Part shown: one piece after another, positions 47,836 to 59,980 of the stretch
Position numbering within the stretch: position 1 is the stretch's first letter
Layout of the letters: every line of letters starts with the position of its first letter
Assembly: GCA_037127255.1 (NCBI GenBank)
Contig: JBANSL010000018.1
Location: 19,131,175 to 19,195,174, forward strand
DNA from: Persicaria tinctoria
Lineage: Eukaryota > Streptophyta > Magnoliopsida > Caryophyllales > Polygonaceae
Length of the DNA: 64,000 nt
Direction: 5' to 3'
Translations under genes and position numbers: made by a program
The notes under the pieces: generated by a model
What the model saw: only the letters and a program-made list of their open reading frames with translations
What the model was told of the DNA's origin: nothing
Databases searched by the model: none

Positions 47836-50800
47836 TTAGTCCCCCTGCCCAAACTTCTTCTCTTGATAGTACTTCTTCTCGCTTTCTACTTTCTTTTGGT
47901 TGCGCTTCTGCAGAGATACAAAGTGCATATGTACACGGCTGCAACAAATGGTAAGTTAGATAATGATGCATTTATTCATTTATACTTTACAGCATACCAT
48001 GTACGCATCGTGATTTTCCATGATTCTTCGAGCTACAGAGGTGGTGGTTGTACTTTTTGGAGACTCTAGTATCTTGAAGATCCCCATGCTCTTCGGAACT
48101 GCGTATGGATCAGCCTTCCCCTGCATTAGGCAGATGATTGATTAGCAGGGTTTTTCGACATTGATGTGTATTAATGTGGTCAACTTACATCACACAAAGG
48201 GCTGGACTCTGCCACAGTTCCATGCACAACCAAGGCAATATTGAAAGTCATTATCTGCATACGCCAAGCACAATCACGAGATGTAAGAACCACCAAAGTT
48301 AGCTTATTATACAATGATATCATATCATAGAAATGGCGCACCAACACATTATTTCATAATCAATGATTCACTGTATGATTTCTCATTTCATTGCAAATTG
48401 CTAAGACTTTCATAGTTAATGGTGGAGGTTATAAAAAATAAAAAATAAAAAGTCGATGAAAACTGACCATATCTTTTGTGACCTCCCAAGGAGCACCAAT
48501 TATGATTTCATCAACATAACGACAAGACAACACATTGAGACTACGCTCATGTAGATTCATCAGTGGAAACTGGGCTCCTCTAACATTACTGCGTGAAACC
48601 AAAAAAATAATTACATATTGGTAGAATGACATGGAAAAACATAAGATTTCTTCAAGTGCTATCTTTTTAATTCCCTGCTATTTTCAATTTGATGGAGAAG
48701 TATAGTGTAGACTGAAGGATGGGAGGTCTGATGAACTTTTCCCCGAATATTATATCCAGCATATTTTCTACGATATCTACACACATGCTCCCTCCATACA
48801 AAAAAATATCAGATGATTTGTTGATCCAACAATAAATTTTTACTCGCATAAATTCAGGTTGTCTATGCTAATCTACATGGAATATTCATTTACACAATTT
48901 GAAGCTGAGATATGTGTCTGAAGAAAGTATGGAAATAATAACTTGTACAAAAGCTGACATATGGGTTTGAAGAGAATACGGAGATGAAATCTTCTACAAT
49001 TTCGAGACAAGATTTTTTTTTCATAGGCAATTATTGTAATTAACTTTAGCAGTGATGCATCATCTGCCAAAATCTCTTTATTTGCATGGAAACTCACGCA
49101 AGATCACGAAGCTTGATGCATAGCAAAACAGTGAGTTTATCCCATTAAAAATAGGAATGGAGGAAAATAAATTACCTTAGAGTCTCATCTGTATAAATGC
49201 CAACAAGAAGAAAATCACCAAGTTGTCTTGCAGCTTTAAGGATCTAAGCAAGTAAAAATAGTATTCAGTCAATATGGGGGGAAAAAACCCCAAAGCCCAT
49301 ACTTCAGTCTTCAGCTAAGAGGCCACAAGACATTTGGGAAAAGGTATCACACTTGTAACCAAAAGAAAAATACAGTGCAGACGATATAGGTATCTGTTCA
49401 TGAAATTTTATGCTTAGCTTTATATAAGTAACAGACAGAATTACCAGACATGAACTAAAAGAAATAGCTGAACACAAAGAAAGGAATGTCCAACACAAAA
49501 CTTGACCTAGGGTAGTAAGCAGAAGTTCTAGTCGCACCTCAACATGTCCAGCGTGGAAAAGATCAAATGCTTCATCAATGTAAACCACTCGTGCATTTGG
49601 TCCAGGTGCCTATCAACAACAAAGATTAGAAAAATGAGGAAAGCTAAAATCTTGAAACATGAAAGAGGTAGCATATTTTACATAAGAACATAATGTCGTA
49701 GATATTGCTTCCCTACAGCAGCTATGACTAATAGTCTAATACATAAATCCATTTCTTTTTCGCTAGTTACTCAAGAATTTCAAACAGCTTCATCCGTGTG
49801 CTTTAATATCAGAAATTCAGAATCATCAAAATATATCTCAAAGGGATAAAGGAAGAAAAGCAGGATGGTGTGGAAAGAAGTCTTCATGGAAGAAACTCTA
49901 TTTCCTTTTCACTTCATGGCATACATTATGGTGCATGAAAAAAAAAACAGATAAACAGGCAAGGCAGCCTACAAGGCCCAACTAGTTAGGCCTGTAATTT
50001 GTACAGGCAGCGTTGGTTTATGTAACTTTTCAAAGCCTAACCTAATGCCCATCTCAAGCCCATTAGTCACTTGTCAGCTTATGCTGTCTGTTAATATATA
50101 AACAGGGTCTAGACCATGTCTATGAAGTTGATCACCTCTAGAAAAATGACAATAAACTAGTACATCGATTTTTTTTTTAAAATAAAATCATAATAATATA
50201 ACAAATTAGTGTTGAATAAAATGTTACCAGAAGTTAGCATAAAATAAGAAAGTCTGAGTTGAAAAGGTTAAAAATGTGTAAAAATCTTTAAAAATTAAGG
50301 TGGTTATGATACTTAAGAAAAATGCTTCTTATTTGATAGTCGGATATAAGTTAAAAATGTATAAAAAATTAATTATTTAACAATTCATATAGATTAAGTT
50401 GACTGATTGTAAATCCTAAAATTAAGGTAGTTGTAACATCTAAGCTAAAATGCTTCTTATTTAATAGTTAGATATAGATATAGATTTAATAGTTAGATAT
50501 AGATAGATAGATGTTTAGATATAAAGATAGATTATACATTAATTCAATGCTTCAAACTGAACCAACTGATCGATTAGAATATGTTTGGGAATAAAGAAAA
50601 ACCCTATTACAATCTGATTGGTTGAAAATTCATTGATTTAATGCTTTGAATTGAACCAATTGATTAGAAAATGTATAATATATTAAAGAATAAATTATAT
50701 ACTAATTTAATGTATTGAATTGAACCAACGGATTAGAAAATGTAGAATATGTTAAGAAAATATTAAAAAATCTATTTTAATTTGATTGGTTGAAAAAACT

Positions 50801-53648
50801 ATAATTATGGTGGTGGTGACACCTAATAAAAAATACTTCTCTTTTAATAGTTAGTTATTAAATTATTAGATTATTAGATTATAGATGGTCCATAATGCTC
50901 CATACAGTGTTACTCATGTAAAATATATGTGGATGTTCCAACCTCGTTACTCATGTAAAATATATGTGGATATTCCAACCACCCCCAGTGATGACACTCA
51001 TTTCCAAAAGCACATGCTTACTTGCAGTTGTACATGCTCGTGAGTACATTCATACTATGCATTTTCTATACACCCAGTCGAAACAAATCCAGGACATACC
51101 AACAGGACTTTGGCTTAATTGAGAACTAGCAATCCCAATGGATCACTTTGAAAAGGTACTAATAAACGAAGATGCTTGCATTGATTAAAAACTTAACACT
51201 TACTGGTAAATGTCCCAACCTAAAATATATCTAAAATCCCAAGTCTGGAAAAGAAAAACATAAGAAACAAACAAACATGTAGCACAACAGATTTCATTTG
51301 CTAGATCCAATTCTAGATAATTCTCAGTCCATTAGTACCATCTAAATTACCGAAACTTGTTTCAGCACAGACACGTTTGAAGATGCTACATCCTACAACA
51401 GGGCTATTGAAGTTCTACTGTGAGAACACCAATGGTTTCCTGATATCTATGACATTAGTTTCAAAAGGATGAACTAGTACATTCTTTCTCCCAGGAAGCC
51501 TGCAACTCTACTTTGATTTTTTCTGACCATCAAACAAATGTTTTTACTTCACTAGATTATTTCTCATCACTAGATATAACTACCTTCCAAAAGTATATGT
51601 TATAACCAGATTGCATGAAATAAACTATCAAGCACAATGATCTATCACATCTGAAAACAGTTCTAGTAATTTCCTTTACTTTCTTCCTTAAAAATTGACT
51701 GGCAATCTAAATTAAAGAACACAAAAAACATTTGACAAAAACATTATGGTTCTCAATGACTTGGGAGGATCATAATGTTTTTCTCACAAACTTTTCTAAT
51801 GGAAGTTCTGATCACTTTGAATTGCCCCTAAAATAGGTGAAGACCTCTTCTAACTACCAAACATGAAGTCTAGAAGGTCAATCTGCCCAACACAAACTTA
51901 TTGGCTTATATTCCAAACAGTTCATTGATGACACTACTTTCAATACTGAAACCCTCTCCATTACAAAATTTGAACAAAGTCATAAATACTATATACAGAA
52001 GGACTGGGAAAATACCTTGCCATCTGAAAACTGAACAATTCTTCTCGAGGTAGGAAGAAAATGAGATATACGGCCACTTATGTGCTGTTTATTTACATTA
52101 ATGGGTTCAAGGTCACTGTTTTTGTCATGTAAAATTGGATTGCTATTAGCTTCATGTACTGTTGTACTATTGAAAGCTGACAGTATCCTCCCTAACAAAG
52201 AAAAGAAGAAAAAAAAAAAAAGATTTAGACTTCTTAGTCACAAAGTACTGAATCCATGGAAAGAAACAATAAGAAATGGTTGAAAAGACTTCATCCAGAA
52301 GTAATATATAGACAATCAATTTGGCAAAGGAGGGAACGAAAACAGAGAAAAGGACAAGACAATCAGTCAACATGTTCTTCATATTCATCAGGAATTAGAA
52401 ACAAGCATATTTACAGCTATTTACCTAATAGAGGCATTCACAATCGCAATTCAACTAATCGCCGAAAAAAGCATAATTACTACTACCAAGATTAAAGCTT
52501 GAGATAATACCTAAAAATATCAGTGCTAGAAACACCTTCTGTGCGTTTAATCTGCTTATAACGACCAGCTTTTTTAGCCAATGCATAAGCATCAGTTCCG
52601 TCAGGAAGAAGACAAGGATCATCACCATGTATAATATAGTCAATCATGTACTCATTAAAGAGCTTTTTCATGAATGGCTCTGTAATTGCATAAGGAGCAT
52701 TGGCAATAACTTCATCCACCCACTTCAACCCACTGACAAGTGCCAGCCTGCAATCGAAACACAAATGTTGTCACAACAGCTGCAATTTGAGAGGGGAAAA
52801 ACTGTAGAGAGAAATCAATGCAAATTTACATACGTGAAAAATAAGTTCCATTGATTGGTTAAACAAATGGTAAAAAAAAAAAAAAGTACAGGAATCCAAT
52901 ATAACACACTTAACATCTTTACTGGAGAGAGGGAGTAAATCGAAGGTACGAAGAATTTCGGACTCTTTATTATATTTCACTTTCCATGCGCTTATATCAT
53001 GGATAATTTATTTACTGCTAACAAGGACATCACACTTTCTAGACTTGCATGATTACAGGATCTGCACACTAAAATAAAAATGTCCAGTGTTTGTCACTCG
53101 TGATAGTATACTGCTAATTAGTAAATGACCTGCTTGCATCCTCTTGGTACTGCTGCATTTCCATTATCATGAGAAACATCACTAAAGCTAACAATTTTTA
53201 CAAAATCATATGCTAAATGTTCACTTTATAAACAATTTCGTACATTGCAAATAACCAATTTTCCTGATGCCCCACTTGTGGAAGATAAAATCACATCCGC
53301 AGAAGGAAATAGTATGTACCTCTCGTCCATAGATAAAACAGGGGGACCCTTGTTTGCCAAAATCTCTTCATCACTGACTACTCCTACTACCAATTCATTG
53401 CCCAAAGCTTTTGCTTGTCTCAAAGCATTTGCATGGCCATAATGCATAAGATCAAAGCACCCATCCATGTAAACTCTAATTCTCTTCTTCTCACGTTTCC
53501 TCTTTTTCAAAATTCCAAAGTTTGGCAATAAATAAGGGAAATAAGGTACCCCAATCCGGCCAAAATAACTTGTTGATAAGCCAAGCAAAGCTGTTGTGAC
53601 CATTAACCCACCAAATAAATGTGGATTACAAAAAGCTCCATCCCACAT
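47836..53648 (-). CDS. PECT1: Ethanolamine-phosphate cytidylyltransferase
   Basis: It converts phosphoethanolamine and CTP to CDP-ethanolamine, the rate-limiting step of phosphatidylethanolamine synthesis; the Arabidopsis enzyme is on the mitochondrial outer membrane. I read nine coding exons with GT-AG borders: 53648-53320, 52747-52511, 52187-52016, 49609-49538, 49243-49176, 48588-48468, 48254-48189, 48120-47998, 47907-47836. Together they give 419 residues, close to the usual 421. In order: an N-terminal hydrophobic segment ([20 protein letters not shown]), cytidylyltransferase domain 1 with HYGH ([12 protein letters not shown]) and [10 protein letters not shown], a linker, domain 2 with HAGH (AFDLFHAGH) and WEVTKDM, and a basic tail ending GQGD. 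Oddities: domain 2 reads DEAFD where the family has DGAFD, and the start is not straightforward. I chose the ATG of MWDGAF; see the upstream entry. Confidence 0.93.
49610..52015 (-). other. 2.4-kb PECT1 intron 3 with local repeats
   Basis: It lies between the third and fourth coding exons. From 50400 to 50800 the words GAACCAA.TGATTAGAAAATGT and CTGATTGGTTGAAAA recur in an irregular repeat of about 85-95 bp. A unit of about 40 bp (GTTACTCATGTAAAATATAT) is tandemly duplicated at 50909-50980. No transposon ends or genes were recognised. Confidence 0.6.
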
Positions 53649-54600
53649 CCAATGATTACTTTCATATCCATGTCTCTCCTGTATACAATCACATCTAGAC
53701 ACCTTGGGGGTTCTATTCTCAACCGAAGGCAACAGAACAAAACTGCAAAAAGAAACCATTTTGATTTAAATTAGGGAATCAAATTTCCTCCTGTGATTTG
53801 AGTACAAAGATGTGAAACATGAATAATGTATGAAGAATTTGCTTTTGGAAGCACAATTTGAAACTGGAACTTTTAAGCAAGAAGATTGTAATTTGCATGG
53901 AAACATAGGAAATCTAAAGATGGAAATAATATGTACCTGCATAAGCTTCATAGTAATGTCACACAAAATACAATTAATTTCTTTATTAAAAAAAAACCAT
54001 GCTCAGTAGATATATACCACTGATGATTCTGCAGGAAAGCAGTTGTCCATAGGCTTTCCTAACTGTTGCTACTTTATCTTAATCAAATTTACAAAACAAA
54101 TATCAAAATCTAAGCAAAGATGTTGCTATTGCATAACAGGAAACAACAATGCAGTAATATATACAGGCATGCATAACGAAATTGAGAATAAGAAACTAAT
54201 AGGCGCTCAGGCTTCACATAAATCCTAAACCTTACACAAAAACGTGGAGATAACACACATAAAAACTAATCAATGAGCCAAAATTTTCAAAACAGAAAAG
54301 AGATGCCGTGAGTGGAAAAAAAAATCCACAACCAAAAATACAGAAAACCGGATGCATCAGAGAATTGAAACTCCGAGAAGAAGATACAACGATCCAGCTG
54401 ATGCAATACACAAACTGTTGGAGAATTTGCCCACAGATCAAACAAAATTCGAAATTCAATGTCATACCTGATTATTCATCAAACTTTTGGGGGTTTTTTC
54501 CTGCGTGATTTGAGCGCGTTCTACCTTACTTTTTGTAGAATCAGAACCCTGATTCGCCCAAGTGTGTGCCGGCGGATGCATGAAGCTGCAGCATGAAGAG
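53649..54600 (-). promoter_or_regulatory. PECT1 5' untranslated region, leader intron and upstream ATGs
   Basis: A leader exon appears to end at 54468 (AATAATCAG/GTATGAC), and the first coding exon begins after TTTTTGCAG at 53742. The open frame continues upstream to an ATG at 53759, but that ATG lies in the intron's pyrimidine tract. The spliced leader has ATGs near 54590 and 54480 and one at 53671. All open short frames that stop early or run out of frame with PECT1, and may reduce translation. The ATG at 53671 reads ATGGATATGAAAGT; one added T would put it in frame as Met-Asp-Tyr-Glu-Ser-Asn, which resembles related plant enzymes as I recall them. Confidence 0.6.
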
Positions 54601-54736
54601 AGCAAATTCTCAGGTTTCACCTACCTACAATTAACATATATTTTTTAATATCAAATAACATATATTTCTATATATTTTTAATATAAAATGAAATTTTAAA
54701 ACAATTAAAAGAATCATTATTTTAGAATAATAATTA

Positions 54737-55739
54737 GGCGAAACTAGTTAAAATAACCCGACCTTTAAGGGTGTGTTAAAAATATATCTCAACCTTTCAA
54801 ATGTAAGATAAATATCCTGACCTTTAAGGAAATGTTAAAAATATATCCCTACCTTTCAAATGTAAGATAAATATATCAACCTTTATAAGTGATGTTCAAA
54901 TAATATATAAAATAATTCTCTACCAAAAAAAAACTAACATGGCATACATATGTGGCAAACTAAATTAATAAAAAAAAAAATTTAAAAAATATATATAAAA
55001 AATTAATAGAAGGGTTTAAGAAAACGAGTTTTTTCATTTATTATTTTAAAAAAAATTCAAGACACTTTATTAATATTTCAATTTTCCATATTATTCTTTT
55101 TTTTTTTGGTCAACTCCATATTATTCTTCTTTGTTCAATTGTCCCATTTTTTTTTACATAATTTATTTACTAAAATTCTAACTATTCTTCTTTCTATTTT
55201 AAATTTTCATCAAAAATGCGAAATTAGTTAAATGGTCCATTATACGAATATGGGTGTTATCCCTCAAATATAAAAATAATCTAAATAAAATATTAAACAC
55301 TTGTAAATATATCATTTATATATATATATTTATATTTTATTAATTTATTTCTTTCCCTTGATAAAAAAAAAAGAAAAGAAAAGTGGTTTAATAAAACAAG
55401 GTTTTTAATATAGAGTTATAAGAAAATAGTGTGTATAAAATATAAAAGACGAAAGATATGTAAATCTATAATTTTTTTATATAGATTTTTTAACGTTTTT
55501 TTTTAAAAAAATTTTTGTCATATATGCATGTTATGTTAGCTTTTTTTTTTGTACAAATTTTTTTTGAGATATTATTTTAACATCACCTATAAAGGTGAAG
55601 ATATTTATATTACATTTGAAAGGTTGAGATATATTTTTAACACCCCTTTAAAAGGTCGGGATATTTATCTTACACTTGAAAGATTGAGATATATTTTTAA
55701 CACACCCTTAAAGGTCGAGTTATTTTAATTAGTTTCGCC
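54737..55739. mobile_element. MULE-type MITE, copy 2 (1.0 kb)
   Basis: Ends GGCGAAACTAGTTAAAATAA and its inverse, with a perfect 9-bp duplication TAATAATTA (54728-54736 and 55740-55748). Inside each arm the phrase AACCTTTCAAATGTAAGATAA is repeated two or three times. It is the same family as 12137-12532. It lies about 140 bp upstream of the PECT1 leader. Confidence 0.9.
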
Positions 55740-55940
55740 TAATAATTATAATATTTATTTCATATTGTAAGAAAAAATATGCAAATATATATTATTGGAC
55801 ATGCACAATATAAATATAATTTCTATAATTTTTTATTATTTAAAAATACTCTAAATAATTTTGGGTTACACAACTTACACCTACCTACAACTACAACGTA
55901 GTAGATGATGCTAATTTATATACCTTGTACATTGAAACAA

Positions 55941-56035
55941 GGTTGAATGGGTAGCTTAGGGGGTGAAGGTCCGGAGCTGTTTTGTTGGGATAATAGAGGT
56001 CACGGGTTCAAAACCCATATTTTGCTATTTTATTT
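55941..56035 (+). mobile_element. tRNA-derived SINE-like head
   Basis: The A-box-like GGGTAGCTTAGGGGG and the B-box-like CACGGGTTCAAAACCCAT are spaced about 60 bp apart, the polymerase III promoter layout of plant SINEs. The 3' end and duplications are not clear. Confidence 0.55.
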
Positions 56036-56039
56036 TCTC

Positions 56040-58600
56040 ATTTACGACTCCTTTTTTTCCCAGCCATCCTCTACTGTCTTCTTTTGTTCGATTTTTTTTT
56101 TCAAGCGCAGCAAGCAAGAGAAAAGGGGATCCGCGAGCGACCCTGACCCTCCTCTCGTCGTCTAGCTCTCCGCTCTCCACCGCCCGCCTCCACCGCTATC
56201 GCCAACAACCTTGCCCTCGGTTCAGTTGGTTGTCTTCACGACTTGGAGCGTACAGTATTGGCCTTCATCGTGATAAGAGCATCTCAGGATGTCTACCAAA
56301 AAAAAAACAATTAAACATACAGTATTGACCTTCATCGTGATAAGAGCATCTTACATTTTTAATTCATTTTAAAAGTGATTAAACAAGAGTAGGGAGACAT
56401 TTTTCCCCACTCACACTCTTTTCCAACCTTGTTTGGTATCACTATGAGTTGAACTTTTTAACATGAATAGATGTATTCGTCGTAAAGTATGTGCAGGGGT
56501 AGAACCAATGGGATAACGACTTTCATTGACTAATATTATATTTCAATATTATTTGTTCATAAAACAATCGTCAATTTAACATGAATAGATGTATTCGTCG
56601 TGAATATAACATCAATAGAAGTAATTTAAGATTTCAATATTACTTGTCGAGTTGACATATATCAATATTATTTGTTCATGAAACCATCGTGAATGCAAAG
56701 TGGATGTAATTCCTATTTGTTTTTCCATTTTGGGTGTTCGAAGTCATAAGTGTTTGAAAGGTGATGCTGAGGGACAAATGAGCTTCGACGCAACTACAAA
56801 AGACTGTGAATTTTATTTTTCCGGTATCACCACCTATTATAAATCAGTTGGTTCTCATCAGAAATAATTAGTAGAGCCAACAAAAACAACAACCATGGCA
56901 TGGATACAAGAAAGAAGTATCCCTAACCTTCTAGAGATACTTCTTATGTAGCTTGATAGCGGTTCAGCACATTATCATTATGAGCGAGGCTCGACACGAG
57001 AGTGTGAGTGTGTCATGCCATTGCTTTTACCTTAAGCGAACGATTCTCATTTATAGATCTCTTGTGTATTTCAAAGGATCGGTCGAGGCAACTGTTGATG
57101 TTGTATTGTTCATATTTTCTATTCTATTTCCATTCTATTCACTTCTGCTTAGATTCTCTAACACACGATATGCAAGAAAACTTCTTAACTATGAAGTTCT
57201 TTTTATACTTAATACATTAGATTTCCATAGCATAACAATAGTCACTACCAATGGCTTGTTATTTATATCAGTATAGGTAATGTAGCTCAAAGTAATTTGT
57301 CGAACGCATGTCCTTTTCAAGCTTCAAGTAATTTGTAAAAGTTGGTTTAATGGGGAAAAGTGTCTATATCTTCTTTTAATTTTAAAATTTTGTATCAATT
57401 TTTTTTCCAATGGTAAATGGGTAATACTCCGTAGTTATTTTTTCCCCTCATTTCCTTATAAATAAAAATTAAATATTGAGAACAAATAAAAACTAAAGAC
57501 GTATGGAGGGACGCTAGGAGGAGAGGCCGGAGGTCGCTGGGAAGGAGGAGAGAGGAGGCGATTTTCGGTCAGCCTCGGATGCAACCTCCGACCTCTCGAG
57601 CGCCACCGGAGGAGGAGAGAGGAAGAGAGCGTTGATCGATCGGATTTGTTGCCTCGCTTTCCTCTTTGATTTGAGACGGGCTTCGATCAAAGATGGGCGG
57701 TATCGCGAGCCTCCATTTCCGTCACCCTAGTCCTCCTCCGCCCGCTGAGACACCCAAAATCGAGCCATGGCCTCCTTTCTCTCAAACACCTCAACTCGAC
57801 ATCGATCTCCGGTTGCAATTGTCGCCTCAAACACCTGGATTCGGTTGCAATTGGTGGCGGGGTCTTCAAGTGCAGTTGGCAGAGGAGAAGAAGGTTGGCT
57901 TGGGGTCCCCGACGCCGACACAAGACAGAGGGAGGAGAGCGAGGATGGAGGGCGACGGGGTGCTCTCCTGTCAAGGCCATGGGAGTGGGAGCTGAGGGTT
58001 GCAAATGAAACGAAACTCCAAGCCGCGTTTCATTCATTCATTTTTATTTTTATTTTTTTATTTATTATTTTCTTAACTTAAAAATACAAATTAAAATAAA
58101 CCCGCGTTTTACCCCAAATTAATTATAAAACGCGGTTTCAAACCGCATTTCTTTCATTTATTTTTTCCCCACTCTCAAATTTCACTACTTATGAATGAAA
58201 CACAGTCTGAGACCACGTTTCTCTGACCTCTCTGTAAATTTTGAATAGTTTTGTAAATACTTTAAAGGTGCGATTTTTTACATAAATTTTTATTTTTCTT
58301 TGAATATTTTGAAAAAAACTCTTTCAAAACAACTAAAAAATAATACATTGAAACCTATTAATAAATAGACAAAAAATAATCCATACTAACCCTTAATATC
58401 TCCAAGGAAAAAATATTTTCCACCCAAAATCCTATTTTTTCAAAATATTCATTAAAAACAAATCAACAAAATATTAAGCACCCCAAATTTATTACCAAAA
58501 TATTAGTTTTTGTAAGATGAAACAGAAAAAAGTGGATTCAAACCCCGTTTTATTCACAATCCAAGTAAAGTTGAAATTGAAGTAAAAAAGAATAATAAAA
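56040..58600. other. Region without a recognised gene, GC-rich block at 57500-58000
   Basis: At 57500-58000 a GC-rich block has overlapping open frames on both strands (for example 57693-57995 plus), none of recognisable family. After it, the words AAACGCGGTTTCAAACCGC and related forms recur (58010-58220). At 56265-56345 the phrase ACAGTATTG.CCTTCATCGTGATAAGAGCATCT occurs twice, about 70 bp apart. The rest is AT-rich. Confidence 0.4.
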
Positions 58601-58629
58601 GAACAACATAAAACGAGGGTTTAACTTTA

Positions 58630-59470
58630 TGTTTTCAATGCAAGAATCAGTTAAAGCACGATACTCTGACTTCGTTGATGATCGAGCTATTATCTTTTGT
58701 TTCCTCCTACGATACTCTGACTTCGTTGATGATTGAGCTATTATCTTTTGTTTCCTCCAAGAGATTGGTGTTTTGCTAAGATAAAAGATGTAACATGTGG
58801 TGGAGGTATAGCCATAGTCGTATTTGTTGCCAGCCCAATCGGCATCGGAGAAGCCTTGAAGAATATGCGATGTATCCTTGTGGATGAAATGCCATGATCT
58901 AGTGTACCTCTCAAGTAACGAAGCACTCTCTTGAGAGTTGCTCAGGAACTTGGTTTGGTATACCGAACTAATTATATTGGTAACCAATTATGTTGGTTAC
59001 CAATTTAATTGGTTCGGTTGGTACGTGTTGGTTTGGTTTGTCGTGGTACGTTTCCCCCAACCCTAGGTATAGTCGTATTTGTTGCCAGTCCAATCGGCAT
59101 CGGAGAAGCCTTGAAGAATATGCGATGTATCCTTGTGGATGAAATGCCATGATCTAGTGTACCTCTCAAGTAACGAAGCACTCTCTTGAGAGTTGCCCAG
59201 TGTTCCGAGGTAGGCGATTGCATGTACTGGGATAGTTTGTTGACGACATGTCCAACATCCGGTCTTGCTATAGCAAGATACTGGAGGCTGCAGATTATTA
59301 TGCGATAATCAGTTGGGTTATCAATAGGAGAGTCAACCATTTGTAAGACTTAAACATTGCACACATGAGTGGAAATGGAGTTGCAGGTGTCCATGTTGGT
59401 TTTGGCTAGAAGATCGAGGACTTACTTTCGCTGGCTAAGGAATAAACCAAGTGGAACCCCAACAAAAGGT
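58630..59470 (-). pseudogene. Copia-type retrotransposon fragment (RT end and RNase H), rearranged
   Basis: The minus strand encodes ARPDVGHVVNKLSQYMQSPT, LKRVLRYLRGTLDHGI, then SDADWAGNKYDYGYTSTTCY and ISWRKQKIIAQSSTKSEYRA, the standard end of Ty1/copia pol. A segment of about 130 bp is present twice (58811-58945 and 59065-59198), and a 52-bp piece around TCTGACTTCGTTGATGAT is duplicated at 58660-58760. Between the larger copies lies a GGTTGGTAAC-like inverted stretch. It is fragmentary and not functional. Confidence 0.85.
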
Positions 59471-59544
59471 AAACCGGAAGAATGAAGAATTACAGTTCCT
59501 ATGCAATTCGAGTTTTGTAACCATCATAAAGAAGACTTCTTCCA

Positions 59545-59815
59545 TCTATTTATAGAAAATCCAAATGATCATTTCTGATTCTTGATGGACCTTTGTCGTT
59601 TCCAGACAATCCATATTCGTCACGTGTTTAGAGAAGTTAACAGTGTAGCGGATAGATTGACCTTCTTAGGTCACATAACCTCTATTCCTAACCCTACAAC
59701 GGATTTATTGTTACAAGTTCTCATCCGAAAGTATGCCCTACGAGATACTACCAATCGTCTTTAGACTTTAGTTTATCCTAATTGCTTTCTATTTGTATAA
59801 AATAAAATAAAATAA
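59545..59815 (+). pseudogene. LINE RNase H tail just upstream of RRP1
   Basis: It encodes IRHVFREVNSVADRLTFL and then LQVLIRKYALRDTTNRL with a stop, the end of the plant LINE RNase H-like domain. A (TAAAA)n tail follows at 59797-59815. The tail ends about 165 bp before the RRP1 start codon, so the insertion may lie in or next to the RRP1 promoter. Confidence 0.75.
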
Positions 59816-59980
59816 GAGTGAGAGAGAAGAAAAAGAAAGTCCCACCCAGAGCCCGTGGGCGCATGACCTTTATTTACTCTGCCGCCTCTGCCTATTGACG
59901 CCCTCTTTACAAACCCTTCCCTCCTCCTAGGGTTTTCAAACCCTGCAACACCCCCGCCTCCTCCACACGCTCTCTCTCCC

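Noticed and set aside
53226..53759. PECT1 starting at the upstream Met at 53759
   Set aside because: That Met lies in the pyrimidine tract directly before a strong TTTTTGCAG acceptor, so it should be spliced out.
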